A stretch of DNA of 64,000 nucleotides from AC-56 sp963798705 (lineage in GTDB: Bacteria > Actinomycetota > Thermoleophilia > Solirubrobacterales > 70-9), in contig CAWCTW010000005.1 of the NCBI GenBank assembly GCA_963798705.1, forward strand, positions 2,232,001-2,296,000, in the 5' to 3' direction. Shown here piece after piece: positions 41,993 to 51,310 of the stretch (position 1 is its first letter; every line of letters starts with the position of its first letter). The translations under genes were made by a program, and so were the position numbers. The notes beneath the pieces are model-generated. The model was not told where the DNA came from. It made no database searches and saw only the letters and a program-made list of their open reading frames with translations.

Positions 41993-43597
41993 TCAGCGGG
42001 TGAGCACGTAGGGTCCGCAGGGCGTGGTCCCGTCGACGTCCACGACCTGCGAGCCATCCGCCTTCTTGTATTCGACCGAGAGGCTGCCCCGCTTCACGGT
42101 CACCTCGGCGTAGCTGTTCTGCCCGCCTTGGGCGCAGGCCATTCCGACACCGGCCTGCGGGGGCGGCTTGAAGAAGACCTGGGACAGCAGCTCACCGTTG
42201 CCCGCGCGGCCCGTGGTGTCGTCGATCTCTCCCCAGAAGGGATTGGTCGCCACGGGGCCGACGATGAAGTCGTTGTAGGGGGTGTCGGAGGGGGTCGTCG
42301 CCGGAGCGTTGGACGGAGCGACGTCACCGTCCAGGGTCCGCAGCCGGACGATGTTGGCGAACGCCGCATGAGTGTCGGTGGTCAGGAAGACGAGGTCGGT
42401 GACGTCGGCCTTCTCCAGGGCCTTCAACAGCTGGATCCGTTCGTGCGCGTAGCCCTCCCAGCGGTCGTACGGCAGCCCGTAGAACTGCTGGATGGGGGTC
42501 TCGTTCATGACGACCTTCCACCGTGCGTTGGAGGTCGAAACGTCGTGAATGAAACGGTGCAGCTGCGCCTTGCCCAGCATCGTGCGCCGCGGGTCGTTGA
42601 TCGCGTCCTTGCACTGCTGCGACACGGGCTGCGTGAGTGACGGGATCAGCGCGCTGAACAGCCTGCGCTTGTCGTCGGGGGCGGTCGGCGCAAGGTCGGC
42701 CTGGCCGGGCGTGTCGGGGTTGTCGCACACGCCGCCGTCGGACGCCTTGGCGCTGCGGAACGAGCGCTCGTCGAGGAAGAAGAGCTCCAGGTTCTTGCCC
42801 CACCGGACGGTCCGGTAGAGCCCGTCCTTGCTCGTGTAGTGGACGGGCATGTAGTCGCGGAACGCCTGCACCCCGTGGTCATAGAGGTCGCGACCGAACT
42901 CGGGAATCGAGAAGTCGTTGCGGAACTCGTGGTCGTCCCAGTGGTTGTAGACGGCAGCCGACGACCGGACCTTGCGCATGTTGCGCATCCCGAGCTTCTT
43001 CCGGTACATGGCCCACTTCTCGGGGACGGTGAGCGCGGTTCGGTTGGCCCAGCCGGGAACCTCCGGGTCCGAATAGATCGTGTCCCCGAAGTCGACGTTG
43101 AAGTCGTTCTCCTCGGCGGCGATCGACTTGAAGGCTCGGAAGAAGCCCCAGAAGGGCCTGCTCTCGCCAGGCTGGGAGACCGCGCTCTCATCCCCCGTGT
43201 AGGCGAACTTGATCGTCTCGTCGTCGCCGGGCCTGGGCGCGGTCTCGAACCGGCCCTTGCCGCTGCAGGCACCTCGGCCCGGAATGCAGAACCGGTACCA
43301 GTAGGTGTGACCGGGCTTCAAACCGTCGATCTCCTTCTGGACGGTGCGATTGTTCTTCTGCTTCGCCTCGAGCCGTGGACGGGCGACCTGATGGCGGAAG
43401 GAGCTGTCGGTCGCCACATGGGCGCGGACCTTCACCTCCCGGGTCGCCCGGGCCCACACGATCGCCGAATGGGCGGTGACCTCGCCGGCCGCGCGTCCGT
43501 CCTTGAAGAACTTGCCGGCCATCGCGTTCGTCGGGAGCAGCGCTCCGAGCCCCACGGCAGCTCCCACCAGCGCGACGTAGCACCGTCCCCTACCCAC
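41993..43597 (-). CDS. Secreted PhoD-like alkaline phosphatase
   Basis: 534 residues with an N-terminal signal (VALVGAAVGLGALLPTNAMA, 8-27). A fibronectin-like domain (AGEVTAHSAIVWARA) precedes the phosphoesterase domain; metal ligands lie in YTGDE, NVDFGDTIYSDPEV, NHWDDHEFRND and FLTTDTHAAF. This fits the PhoD/phosphodiesterase-alkaline phosphatase family that uses calcium and iron. It releases phosphate outside the cell. Divergent from zwf. Confidence 0.85.
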   Translation of the reverse strand: MGRGRCYVALVGAAVGLGALLPTNAMAGKFFKDGRAAGEVTAHSAIVWARATREVKVRAHVATDSSFRHQVARPRLEAKQKNNRTVQKEIDGLKPGHTYWYRFCIPGRGACSGKGRFETAPRPGDDETIKFAYTGDESAVSQPGESRPFWGFFRAFKSIAAEENDFNVDFGDTIYSDPEVPGWANRTALTVPEKWAMYRKKLGMRNMRKVRSSAAVYNHWDDHEFRNDFSIPEFGRDLYDHGVQAFRDYMPVHYTSKDGLYRTVRWGKNLELFFLDERSFRSAKASDGGVCDNPDTPGQADLAPTAPDDKRRLFSALIPSLTQPVSQQCKDAINDPRRTMLGKAQLHRFIHDVSTSNARWKVVMNETPIQQFYGLPYDRWEGYAHERIQLLKALEKADVTDLVFLTTDTHAAFANIVRLRTLDGDVAPSNAPATTPSDTPYNDFIVGPVATNPFWGEIDDTTGRAGNGELLSQVFFKPPPQAGVGMACAQGGQNSYAEVTVKRGSLSVEYKKADGSQVVDVDGTTPCGPYVLTR

Positions 43598-43742
43598 GCG
43601 AGCAATCGTAACCGCAACCCGCGGCCGGTGCAGGAATCGGTAGAACTGCGAGGCGTTGGGCGCTGCTGATTAGATGATGCGTGCCGCGTAGGCGGGAAGC
43701 CATGCAACGGCTCCGAGTACCACAGCGAAGAGGAGATCATCA

Positions 43743-45179
43743 ATGGCGACTGCAAGCACGCCGACCAGCGCACCCGGCAGCGACCCGAGCGCCTCGCCAC
43801 CCGCGGACGTGCTCGTCATCTTCGGGATCACCGGCGATCTCGCGAGGGTCATGACCTTTCGGTCCCTGTACAGGCTCGAGGGCCGCGGGTTGCTGGACTG
43901 CCCGATCGTCGGGGTCGCGGCCGACGACTGGACCGTGGACGATCTGCGCCAGCGGGCGCGCGAGTCCATCGAGGGAACGGGCGAGACCATCGACGAGGAG
44001 GTCTTCGAGCGGTTCGCCAAGCGACTCTCCTACCGCTCCGGTGACTTCACGGCGCCCGATACCTATCAGGCCGTCGCCAAGGCGATGGGCGCGGCGAGCA
44101 ACCCCGTCTTCTATCTCGAGATCCCGCCCTCGCTGTTCGGCACGGTGATCAAGAACCTGGCCGAGGCCGGGCTCACGAAGACGGCCAAGGTGGTGGTGGA
44201 GAAGCCGTTCGGACACGACCTCGCGTCGGCCAAGGCGCTCAACGACGAGATCCACGCCCATCTCGACGAGTCGCAGCTCTATCGCATCGACCACTTCCTG
44301 GGAAAGATGGGTCTCATGGAGATCATCTACCTGCGGTTCGCGAACGCCATGTTCGAGCCGATCTGGAACCGCAACTTCATCTCCTCGGTGCAGATCACGA
44401 TGGCGGAGAAGTTCGGGGTCGACGATCGCGGGAGCTTCTACGACCCGGTGGGAGCGCTTCGCGACGTCGTCGTCAACCACCTGATGCAGATGGTCGGCGC
44501 GGCTGCCATGGAGCCCCCGGGCGGCGGCGATCCCGCGAGCGTGAAGAACGCGCAATACGCCGTGTTCCACTCGATGCTCGACGCCGACCCCGCCGATTAC
44601 GTGCGCGGCCAGTACGAGGGCTACCGCCAGATCGACGGGGTCGCCGACGACTCGACGACCGAGACCTTCGCGGGGCTGCGGCTCGAGATCGAGAACTGGC
44701 GCTGGTCGGGCGTCCCGTTCTTCATCCGCGCGGGCAAGGAGCTGCCCGTCACCCAGACCGAGCTGCGCCTGGTCTTCCACCACCCGCCACGACTGGGATT
44801 CTGGCGACAGGGCATGCGTCCCCCGGAGGCGAACCAGCTCGTGATCAAGCTGGACCCGAGCACCGGCATCAGGGTCCTGGTCGACGCGAAGCGCGCCGAC
44901 GCCATCCACCCCGACACGATCAACCTCGACCTGGAGTTCGCCGAGGAGGGCGGGGAGGGCCCGACGCCCTACGAGGTGCTGTTGCACGCGGCGATGACGG
45001 GCCAGAGCGGGCGCTTCACGCGCCAGGACAGCGTCGAGGAGACGTGGCGAGTGTTGCAGCCGCTGCTCGACTCGCCGCCGCCCGTCCACGAGTACGCCAA
45101 GCAATCGTGGGGGCCGGCCGAGACCGACGAGCTGGTCACCGGCCACGGCTCCTGGCACGGCCCCTGGGTTCCGGGCTGA
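43743..45179 (+). CDS. zwf: Glucose-6-phosphate dehydrogenase
   Basis: 478 residues. The cofactor motif FGITGDLAR is near 27-35, the substrate and catalytic segment LYRIDHFLGKMGLMEIIYLRF near 180, with EKPFGHD before it. The length and RIDHFLGK variant (Phe instead of the common Tyr) match actinobacterial enzymes. It makes 6-phosphogluconolactone and NADPH from glucose 6-phosphate. GAGGAG lies before the ATG. It heads a probable four-gene operon with a glycosidase and a GMC oxidoreductase. Confidence 0.95.
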   Translation: MATASTPTSAPGSDPSASPPADVLVIFGITGDLARVMTFRSLYRLEGRGLLDCPIVGVAADDWTVDDLRQRARESIEGTGETIDEEVFERFAKRLSYRSGDFTAPDTYQAVAKAMGAASNPVFYLEIPPSLFGTVIKNLAEAGLTKTAKVVVEKPFGHDLASAKALNDEIHAHLDESQLYRIDHFLGKMGLMEIIYLRFANAMFEPIWNRNFISSVQITMAEKFGVDDRGSFYDPVGALRDVVVNHLMQMVGAAAMEPPGGGDPASVKNAQYAVFHSMLDADPADYVRGQYEGYRQIDGVADDSTTETFAGLRLEIENWRWSGVPFFIRAGKELPVTQTELRLVFHHPPRLGFWRQGMRPPEANQLVIKLDPSTGIRVLVDAKRADAIHPDTINLDLEFAEEGGEGPTPYEVLLHAAMTGQSGRFTRQDSVEETWRVLQPLLDSPPPVHEYAKQSWGPAETDELVTGHGSWHGPWVPG

Positions 45180-45192
45180 TCCGGGGCCGCGA

Positions 45193-47064
45193 GTGACCAA
45201 GGGCGCAGGCACCGTGGCGGCGAGGTCGCCGTTCACCCCGATCGCGGATTACGCGTTCCTGTCCAACTGCCACACCGGCGCGCTGATCGCGCCCGACGGT
45301 GCCGTCGACTGGCTGTGCGTCCCGCAGTTCGACTCGCCGAGCGTGTTCGGCACCCTGCTGGACCGACAGGCCGGGAGCTTCCGCCTCGGGCCGTTCGGGA
45401 TCAACGTACCCAACGACCGGGTGTACGAGCCCGGCACCAACACGTTGCTGACCACGTGGCACACCCCCACCGGCTGGATCATGGTCCGGGACGCGCTGAC
45501 CATGGGCCCCGCCCGAGAAAAGGACGAGGTGACCCCACACAGCCGGCCGCCGGTGGACGACGACGGCGACCACATGCTCGTCCGCACGGTGCTGTGCCTG
45601 AGCGGCGACGTCGAGGTCGAGCTGGTCTGCGAGCCGGTCTTCGACTACGGGCGCACGCCCGCCGAATGGAAGCTGCTCGGGCGCCACACGGCGGACGCGA
45701 GCGGCGCCGGCACCACGATTCGCCTCCGCAGCGACATGGCGCTCGGCGTCGAGGGAGATTGGGTGCGCGCCCGCCACGACCTGGCCGCGGGCGAGCAGGT
45801 CTACTGCTCGCTCTCGTGGGCCGAGGAGCTCGCCTCACCGGAGAACATCGACGAGGCCAACCGGCGGATGGCCGCGACCACGCGCTTCTGGCGCTCGTGG
45901 ATGGGGCGCGCGCGGATCCCCGACCATCGCTACCGCGAGCCCATCCAGCGCTCCGCGCTGGCGATCAAGGGGTTGACCTACATGCCGACGGGAGCCACCG
46001 TCGCCGCGCTCACGACGTCGCTTCCGGAGACTCCCGGCGGTGAGCGCAACTGGGACTACCGCTTCACCTGGATTCGCGACGCCACGTTCACGCTCCAGGC
46101 CCTGCACGCCCTCGGCCTCGACTGGGAGGCCGAGGAGTTCATGCAGTTCGTGGCCGACCTCGAGGCCAACGAGGGCGGGGGGCTGCAGATCATGTACGGC
46201 ATCGACGGGCGACGCGACCTGACCGAGACGACCAGGGACGACCTGTTCGGTTATGACGGCGCCCAGCCCGTACGGGTGGGCAACGGCGCCTTCGACCAGC
46301 GCCAGAACGACGTCTACGGGGCGGTCCTCGACTCGATCCTGCTGCACACGCAGCGCTCGCAGCGTCTGCCGCGACGATTGTGGCCCATCGTCACCTCGCA
46401 GGCCGAATGCGCCAGCGCGGTATGGAAGGACCCTGACCAGGGGATCTGGGAGGCGCGGGGCGAGCCCCGGCACTACGTGTCCTCGAAGCTCATGTGCTGG
46501 GTGGCGCTGGACCGCGCGTCCGAGCTTGCGGGGATCCGCCAGGACCCGAAGCTCGAAGCCGAGTGGCGCTCGACCGCCGACGAGATCCGAACGGACATCC
46601 TGAAGAACGGTGTCCGCGACGGGATCCTGCGCCAGCACTACGGCACGGACGCCCTCGACGCCTCGACCCTGCTCGCGGCGATCTTCGGCTTCCTGCCCGG
46701 CGACGACGAGCGCCTGCGCAAGTCGGTCGAGGCGATCGCCGATGACCTCACCGAGCACGGATTCGTCCTGCGCTACAAGACCGACGAGACCGACGACGGG
46801 CTCTCGGGCAAGGAGGGCACCTTCCTGATCTGCTCGTTCTGGCTCGTCTCGGCGCTGGCGATCGTGGGCTCCGAGCAGCGCGCCCGCGACATGATGGAGC
46901 GCCTGCTGAGGCAGGCCTCGCCACTCGGCCTCTACGCCGAGGAGTTCGACGCCGACAGCGGACGCCACCTCGGCAACTATCCGCAGGCCTTCTCGCACCT
47001 GGCGCTGATCGAGGCCGCGGAGCGGCTCATCTACGCTGAGCAGGCGAGGGAGCACGAGCGATGA
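45193..47064 (+). CDS. Glycoside hydrolase family 15 (trehalase/glucoamylase type)
   Basis: 623 residues from a GTG 13 bp after zwf. It begins with the beta-sandwich (IADYAFLSNCHTGALIAPDG), then the alpha/alpha barrel with ERNWDYRFTWIRDATFTL and a second acidic site near LYAEEFDADSGRHLGNYP. The general base and acid should be the Glu in these motifs. Actinobacterial members of this length without a signal peptide are often trehalases, which would supply glucose inside the cell. Its stop overlaps the GMC start (ATGA, 47061-47064). Confidence 0.9.
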   Translation: MTKGAGTVAARSPFTPIADYAFLSNCHTGALIAPDGAVDWLCVPQFDSPSVFGTLLDRQAGSFRLGPFGINVPNDRVYEPGTNTLLTTWHTPTGWIMVRDALTMGPAREKDEVTPHSRPPVDDDGDHMLVRTVLCLSGDVEVELVCEPVFDYGRTPAEWKLLGRHTADASGAGTTIRLRSDMALGVEGDWVRARHDLAAGEQVYCSLSWAEELASPENIDEANRRMAATTRFWRSWMGRARIPDHRYREPIQRSALAIKGLTYMPTGATVAALTTSLPETPGGERNWDYRFTWIRDATFTLQALHALGLDWEAEEFMQFVADLEANEGGGLQIMYGIDGRRDLTETTRDDLFGYDGAQPVRVGNGAFDQRQNDVYGAVLDSILLHTQRSQRLPRRLWPIVTSQAECASAVWKDPDQGIWEARGEPRHYVSSKLMCWVALDRASELAGIRQDPKLEAEWRSTADEIRTDILKNGVRDGILRQHYGTDALDASTLLAAIFGFLPGDDERLRKSVEAIADDLTEHGFVLRYKTDETDDGLSGKEGTFLICSFWLVSALAIVGSEQRARDMMERLLRQASPLGLYAEEFDADSGRHLGNYPQAFSHLALIEAAERLIYAEQAREHER

Positions 47065-48632
47065 CCGAGACATACGACGTGATCGTGATCGGGAGCGGCG
47101 CCGGCGGAGGCACGCTCGTGCATCGCCTCGCTCCGTCGGGCAAGCGCATCCTCCTGCTGGAGCGAGGCGACTGGCTGCCGCGCGAGCCGCAGAACTGGCT
47201 CGCTCAGGACGTGTTCGTCGACGGCCGCTACATCTCGCCCGACACCTGGTACGACGAGCGGGGCAAGGGGTTCCAGCCGCAGGTGCATTACTTCGTGGGC
47301 GGCGCCACCAAGCTCTACGGGGCGGCGCTCTACCGCCTCCGGGCGGAGGACTTCGGCGAGCTTCGCCACCACGACGGGGTCTCGCCGGGCTGGCCGATCA
47401 CCTACGACGAGATCGAGCCGTACTACACGCAGGCCGAGCAGCTCTATCAGGTCCACGGAGCACGCGGCGAGGATCCGACCGAGCCGCCGGCGAGCGCGCC
47501 ATATCCGTTCCCGGCGGTCTCGCACGAGCCGCGGATCGAGCAGCTCGCCGACGACCTGGCCGCGTCCGGCCATCACCCGTTCCACGCACCGTGCGGAGTG
47601 ATGCTCGACGAGGGCAACATGCCCTTCAGCGCCTGCGCGCGCAGCCCCAACTGCGACGGGTTCCCCTGCCTGCTGCACGCCAAGTCCGACGCGGAGGTCC
47701 TGGCCGTGCGCCCGGCCCTGGAGCACCCGAACGTCACGCTGCTCACCAACTCCGAGGCGGTCGCCCTGACCACGAACCCCGGGGGAACCGCCGTCACGGA
47801 GGTGGTGGTCGAACGCGAGGGCTCGAGCGAGACGTACGCCGCCGACGTGGTCGTGGTCGCCTGCGGCGCCGCGAACTCGGCCAAGCTGCTGCTGAGGTCG
47901 GCCACCGACCAGCATCCGAACGGCCTGGCCAACGGATCGGACCAGGTGGGCCGCAACTACATGTTCCACAACAGCCAGGCGGTGCTCGCCGTCTCCAGAG
48001 AGGAGAACCCGACGGTCTTCCAGAAGACGCTGGGGGTCAACGACTACTACTTCGCGGGCGACGAGTTCGACTATCCCCTGGGGAACATCCAGATGGTCGG
48101 CAAGTCGCAGGCGCCGATGTACCGGGGCGAGAAGCCGATCCAGACCAAGCTCGCCCCGAGCTGGGCGCTCGAGGACCTTGCCCGGCACGCGGTCGACTTC
48201 TGGCTCTCGACCGAGGACCTGCCGCGGGCGGAGAACCGCGTGACGGTGGATGGCGACGCAAGCATCCGCGTGAGCTACACGCCCAGCAACGAGGTTCCCA
48301 AGCGGGACCTCTACGAGAAGCTCAAGTCGATGCTCGGGCAGCTGGGAATGCATCCCGGGCACCTGCTGCCCCGCAACGCTTACATGAAGACGGAGATCCC
48401 GCTGGCGGGCGTCGCCCACCAGGCCGGGACCTGTCGCTTCGGCACCGACCCCGCGAGCTCGGTGCTCGACGCCAACTGCCGCGCCCACGAGCTCGACAAC
48501 CTCTATGTGGTCGACACCGGCTTCTTTCCGAGCATCGGCGCCGTCAACCCCTCGCTGACCGCGATGGCGAACGCGCTGCGGGTGGGCGACCACCTGCTCG
48601 AGCGCATGGGCGCCCCCGGGCCGGCCGGCTGA
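47061..48632 (+). CDS. GMC family FAD oxidoreductase
   Basis: 523 residues. The FAD motif DVIVIGSGAGGGTL is at 6-19 and ERGDWLP follows; substrate-side Cys-rich stretch SACARSPNCDGFPC lies around 195-208, and the end HQAGTCRFGTDPASSVLD and FFPSIGAVNPSLTAMA carries the catalytic His/Asn pair of the family. It is cytoplasmic and probably oxidises a sugar or polyol (glucose, gluconate or similar). Overlap with GH15 implies coupled translation. Confidence 0.9.
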   Translation: MTETYDVIVIGSGAGGGTLVHRLAPSGKRILLLERGDWLPREPQNWLAQDVFVDGRYISPDTWYDERGKGFQPQVHYFVGGATKLYGAALYRLRAEDFGELRHHDGVSPGWPITYDEIEPYYTQAEQLYQVHGARGEDPTEPPASAPYPFPAVSHEPRIEQLADDLAASGHHPFHAPCGVMLDEGNMPFSACARSPNCDGFPCLLHAKSDAEVLAVRPALEHPNVTLLTNSEAVALTTNPGGTAVTEVVVEREGSSETYAADVVVVACGAANSAKLLLRSATDQHPNGLANGSDQVGRNYMFHNSQAVLAVSREENPTVFQKTLGVNDYYFAGDEFDYPLGNIQMVGKSQAPMYRGEKPIQTKLAPSWALEDLARHAVDFWLSTEDLPRAENRVTVDGDASIRVSYTPSNEVPKRDLYEKLKSMLGQLGMHPGHLLPRNAYMKTEIPLAGVAHQAGTCRFGTDPASSVLDANCRAHELDNLYVVDTGFFPSIGAVNPSLTAMANALRVGDHLLERMGAPGPAG

Positions 48633-48646
48633 CGCGCGGACGGCCG

Positions 48647-49585
48647 ATGGACCGCGTCGACGACGCCGGGATGACCAACGCGGAGTTCAGGTCGCTCTTC
48701 GAGGCGGTCTCCAACTGGGGCCGCTGGGGCCCCGAGGACGAGCGCGGGACGCTCAACGAGCTCATCCCGGAACGGATCGCCGCCGCGGCACGCCTCGTCC
48801 GCAGCGGGGAGACCGTCACCCTCAGCCGCCCGCTGGACACCGAGGCGCGGATCGACAATCCCGAGCCGGCCAACCATTGGATGACGATGCTCTCCGACGT
48901 GGACGTGGGCTCCGGCAGCCTTCGCTTCGCCAAGGACTACATCGGCGTCGACTACCACAACGACACCCACAGCCACATCGACGCGCTCTGCCACGTCGCC
49001 TTCGACGGCGCCATCTACAACGGCAGGCCCAGCGACTCGGTCACCTCGCAGGGGGCGGCGGTCGATGCGATCGACGTCGCCCGGGACGGGATCGTGGGGC
49101 GCGGCGTGCTGCTCGACATTCCCGGGTTACGGGGCGTGCCGTGGCTCGAGCCGGGTGAGAGCGTCCTCCCCGAGGACCTGGAGGGCGCCGAGCGGGCGCA
49201 GGGCGTGACGGTCGGCGCCGGAGACATCCTGATGGTCCGCACCGGCCACTCCCGCCGCCGCGAGGAGCTGGGCCCGTGGGACGCGGCCAACGCCAAGGCG
49301 GGCCTCGATCCGACGGTGGTCCCGATCCTCGCCGAGCGGCGCATCGCGGTGCTCGGGTCCGACGGCAACAGCGACACCGCGCCGAGCACGACCGAGGGCG
49401 TCGACTTCCCCATCCACGCCCTGGCCCTGAACGCGATGGGCGTCCACCTGCTCGACTACCTGCAATTCGAGGATCTGGCCGCCGCCTGCGAGCGCGCCGG
49501 GCGCCGGGAGTTCCTGGTCGTGGTGGCACCGCTTCGCATCGTCGCCGGCACCGGCTCGCCGGTGAACCCGATCGCGATCTTCTGA
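48647..49585 (+). CDS. Cyclase family protein (metal-dependent hydrolase fold)
   Basis: 312 residues from ATG 48647. The metal-binding motif, normally HxGTHxDxxxH, reads YHNDTHSHIDALCHVAF at about 108-120. The rest (NWGRWGPEDERGTLNELIP at the start and GVDFPIHALALNAMGVHLLD near the end) matches the kynurenine formamidase-like 'cyclase' family of about 300 residues. It probably hydrolyses an amide or lactone; a lactonase acting after a sugar oxidase would fit its position, which is inference. Confidence 0.85.
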   Translation: MDRVDDAGMTNAEFRSLFEAVSNWGRWGPEDERGTLNELIPERIAAAARLVRSGETVTLSRPLDTEARIDNPEPANHWMTMLSDVDVGSGSLRFAKDYIGVDYHNDTHSHIDALCHVAFDGAIYNGRPSDSVTSQGAAVDAIDVARDGIVGRGVLLDIPGLRGVPWLEPGESVLPEDLEGAERAQGVTVGAGDILMVRTGHSRRREELGPWDAANAKAGLDPTVVPILAERRIAVLGSDGNSDTAPSTTEGVDFPIHALALNAMGVHLLDYLQFEDLAAACERAGRREFLVVVAPLRIVAGTGSPVNPIAIF

Positions 49586-49792
49586 CGGCGGATCTCGCGA
49601 AGCGTCCACGCGCTCAGCCACGGGCCTTAGCGGTACCTCTCACAACGTCTGACCGGAAACGACGGCTCCAGATCACCGCCATGCTGCGTCCTCGGTCGCC
49701 CGAATGGCGCTGCGCGTGCGCATCCGCTTCCGTCGGGCACCCGCCTCGGCGGCATCGGTCGAAACCGGGCTCACCCGCGCGAGCGGCATGAA

Positions 49793-49811
49793 ATCCACCC
49801 AGGGGGTGGAT
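49793..49811. terminator. Short perfect hairpin between convergent genes
   Basis: ATCCACCC and GGGTGGAT form an 8-bp stem around AGG, downstream of the cyclase-family gene and 26 bp from the stop of the convergent NDH-2 gene. It has only short A and T runs on its flanks. The remaining 49586-49836 holds no gene I can support. Confidence 0.5.
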
Positions 49812-49836
49812 ATTCGGCCGCTCGCGGCGGCGATCC

Positions 49837-51249
49837 TCAGCCGTCGTCGCTCGCGCGGTCGGAGTCGAGTGCGGCGAGGCGCATCAGGTACGGCTGGCCG
49901 CCCGCCTCCTGGATCGCCACTCTCGCGATCACCTGCTGGGTGGTCAGGGTTCGCTCGCTGCGCCCCGTGCCGATGAAGCTGATCAGCCACTGCATGATCG
50001 TGATGAACCTGTTCTTGAAGCCCGTCATGAAGGCGAGGTGCACGAAGAGCCACATCAGCCAGCCGAGGAACCCCGAGACCCTCAGTCCCTTGAAGCTGAC
50101 GACGGCCCGGAAGCGTGAGATCGTCGCCATGCTGCCGAGGTCGCGGTACTTGAACGGCTTCGAGGACTCCTCACCGCGCAGCCGCCGCCTGATCGTGAGC
50201 GCGGAGTGGATGCCCTGCTGCATGGCCACCTCCGCGACCCCCGGCAGCCCGTCGAGACTCATCATGTCCCCGATCGCGAACACCTCGGGATGACCCGGGA
50301 GCGTGCAGTCGTCCTGCACCGCGATCCGGCCGGCCCGGTCGACCTGCGCCCCGCAGGCGTCCGCGAGCAGCTTCGCGAGGGGCGAGGCCTGCACGCCCGC
50401 GGCCCACACCTTGGTCTGCGCGGTGATCCGCGAGACCTCGCCGTCGGGCCCCTTGACGTCGACGCCGTGACGATCGACGTTGGTGACGATGCTCCCGGTG
50501 TGGACCTCGACCCCCTGGCGCTCGAGCTCCTTCGCGGCGTTGGCCGAGAGACGGTCGCCGAATCCGGCGAGGATCTCCTTGCCGCCGTCGAACAGCAGCA
50601 CCCGGGCCGTCTTCGGGTTGATGTTGCGGAAGTCCTTCGGCAGCACGCGCCGTGACAGCTCCGCGATCTGGCCGGCGATCTCCACCCCGGTCGGGCCGCC
50701 GCCGACCACCACGAACGTGAGCCACTCCTGCTGCCTTTCCGGGTCCTCCTCGAGCGCCGCCATCTCGAACGCGCCGAGGATCCTTCCCCGAAGCTCGAGC
50801 GCGTCGTCGATCGTCTTCATCCCCGGGGCCCAGCGGGAGAACTCGTCATGGCCGAAGTAGGACCCGCCCGCTCCGGCGGCCACGATCAGGCTGTCGTAGG
50901 GAACCGAGAACGGCGACGCGTCGCTTCGTAGCGCGGTCACCGAGCGCTGATCGAGGTCGAAACCGCTCACCAGGGCCAGCTCGACGCGGACGTTGTCCTG
51001 CCTGCGCAGGACGTTGCGGATCGGCGGCGCGATCTGACCCTCGGAGAGGATGCCCGTGGCGACCTGGTAGAGCAGGGGCTGGAACAGGTGGTGGTTGACG
51101 CGGTCCACGAGCGTCACGTCGACGGGGGCGCGCCTCAGCACACGGGTGGCAAATAGGCCGCCGAAGCCGCCGCCGACGACGACGACGCGGTGGGCGCCGG
51201 GATCCTGGCCGGCCACGGGGGATGCCGGGTTGGCAGCCGCTGCCTTCAC
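49837..51249 (-). CDS. ndh: Type II NADH dehydrogenase-like oxidoreductase
   Basis: 470 residues from the GTG at 51249 (a start at 51312 is possible). FAD motif RVVVVGGGFGGLFATRVLRR, NADH motif TFVVVGGGPTGVEIAGQIAE, and GRIAVQDDCTLPGHPEVFAIGD near the end of the core. The C-terminal ~100 residues (LGWLMWLFVHLAFMTG) are the amphipathic membrane-binding part. It passes electrons from NADH to quinone without pumping protons and is divergent from cytochrome bd, a natural partner. Confidence 0.9.
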   Translation of the reverse strand: MKAAAANPASPVAGQDPGAHRVVVVGGGFGGLFATRVLRRAPVDVTLVDRVNHHLFQPLLYQVATGILSEGQIAPPIRNVLRRQDNVRVELALVSGFDLDQRSVTALRSDASPFSVPYDSLIVAAGAGGSYFGHDEFSRWAPGMKTIDDALELRGRILGAFEMAALEEDPERQQEWLTFVVVGGGPTGVEIAGQIAELSRRVLPKDFRNINPKTARVLLFDGGKEILAGFGDRLSANAAKELERQGVEVHTGSIVTNVDRHGVDVKGPDGEVSRITAQTKVWAAGVQASPLAKLLADACGAQVDRAGRIAVQDDCTLPGHPEVFAIGDMMSLDGLPGVAEVAMQQGIHSALTIRRRLRGEESSKPFKYRDLGSMATISRFRAVVSFKGLRVSGFLGWLMWLFVHLAFMTGFKNRFITIMQWLISFIGTGRSERTLTTQQVIARVAIQEAGGQPYLMRLAALDSDRASDDG

Positions 51250-51310
51250 CGGAGGTACCCTAAGACTTCGATTACGATGGCCGCGTGAAGCCCACGGCTC
51301 GGGGGTCGGC

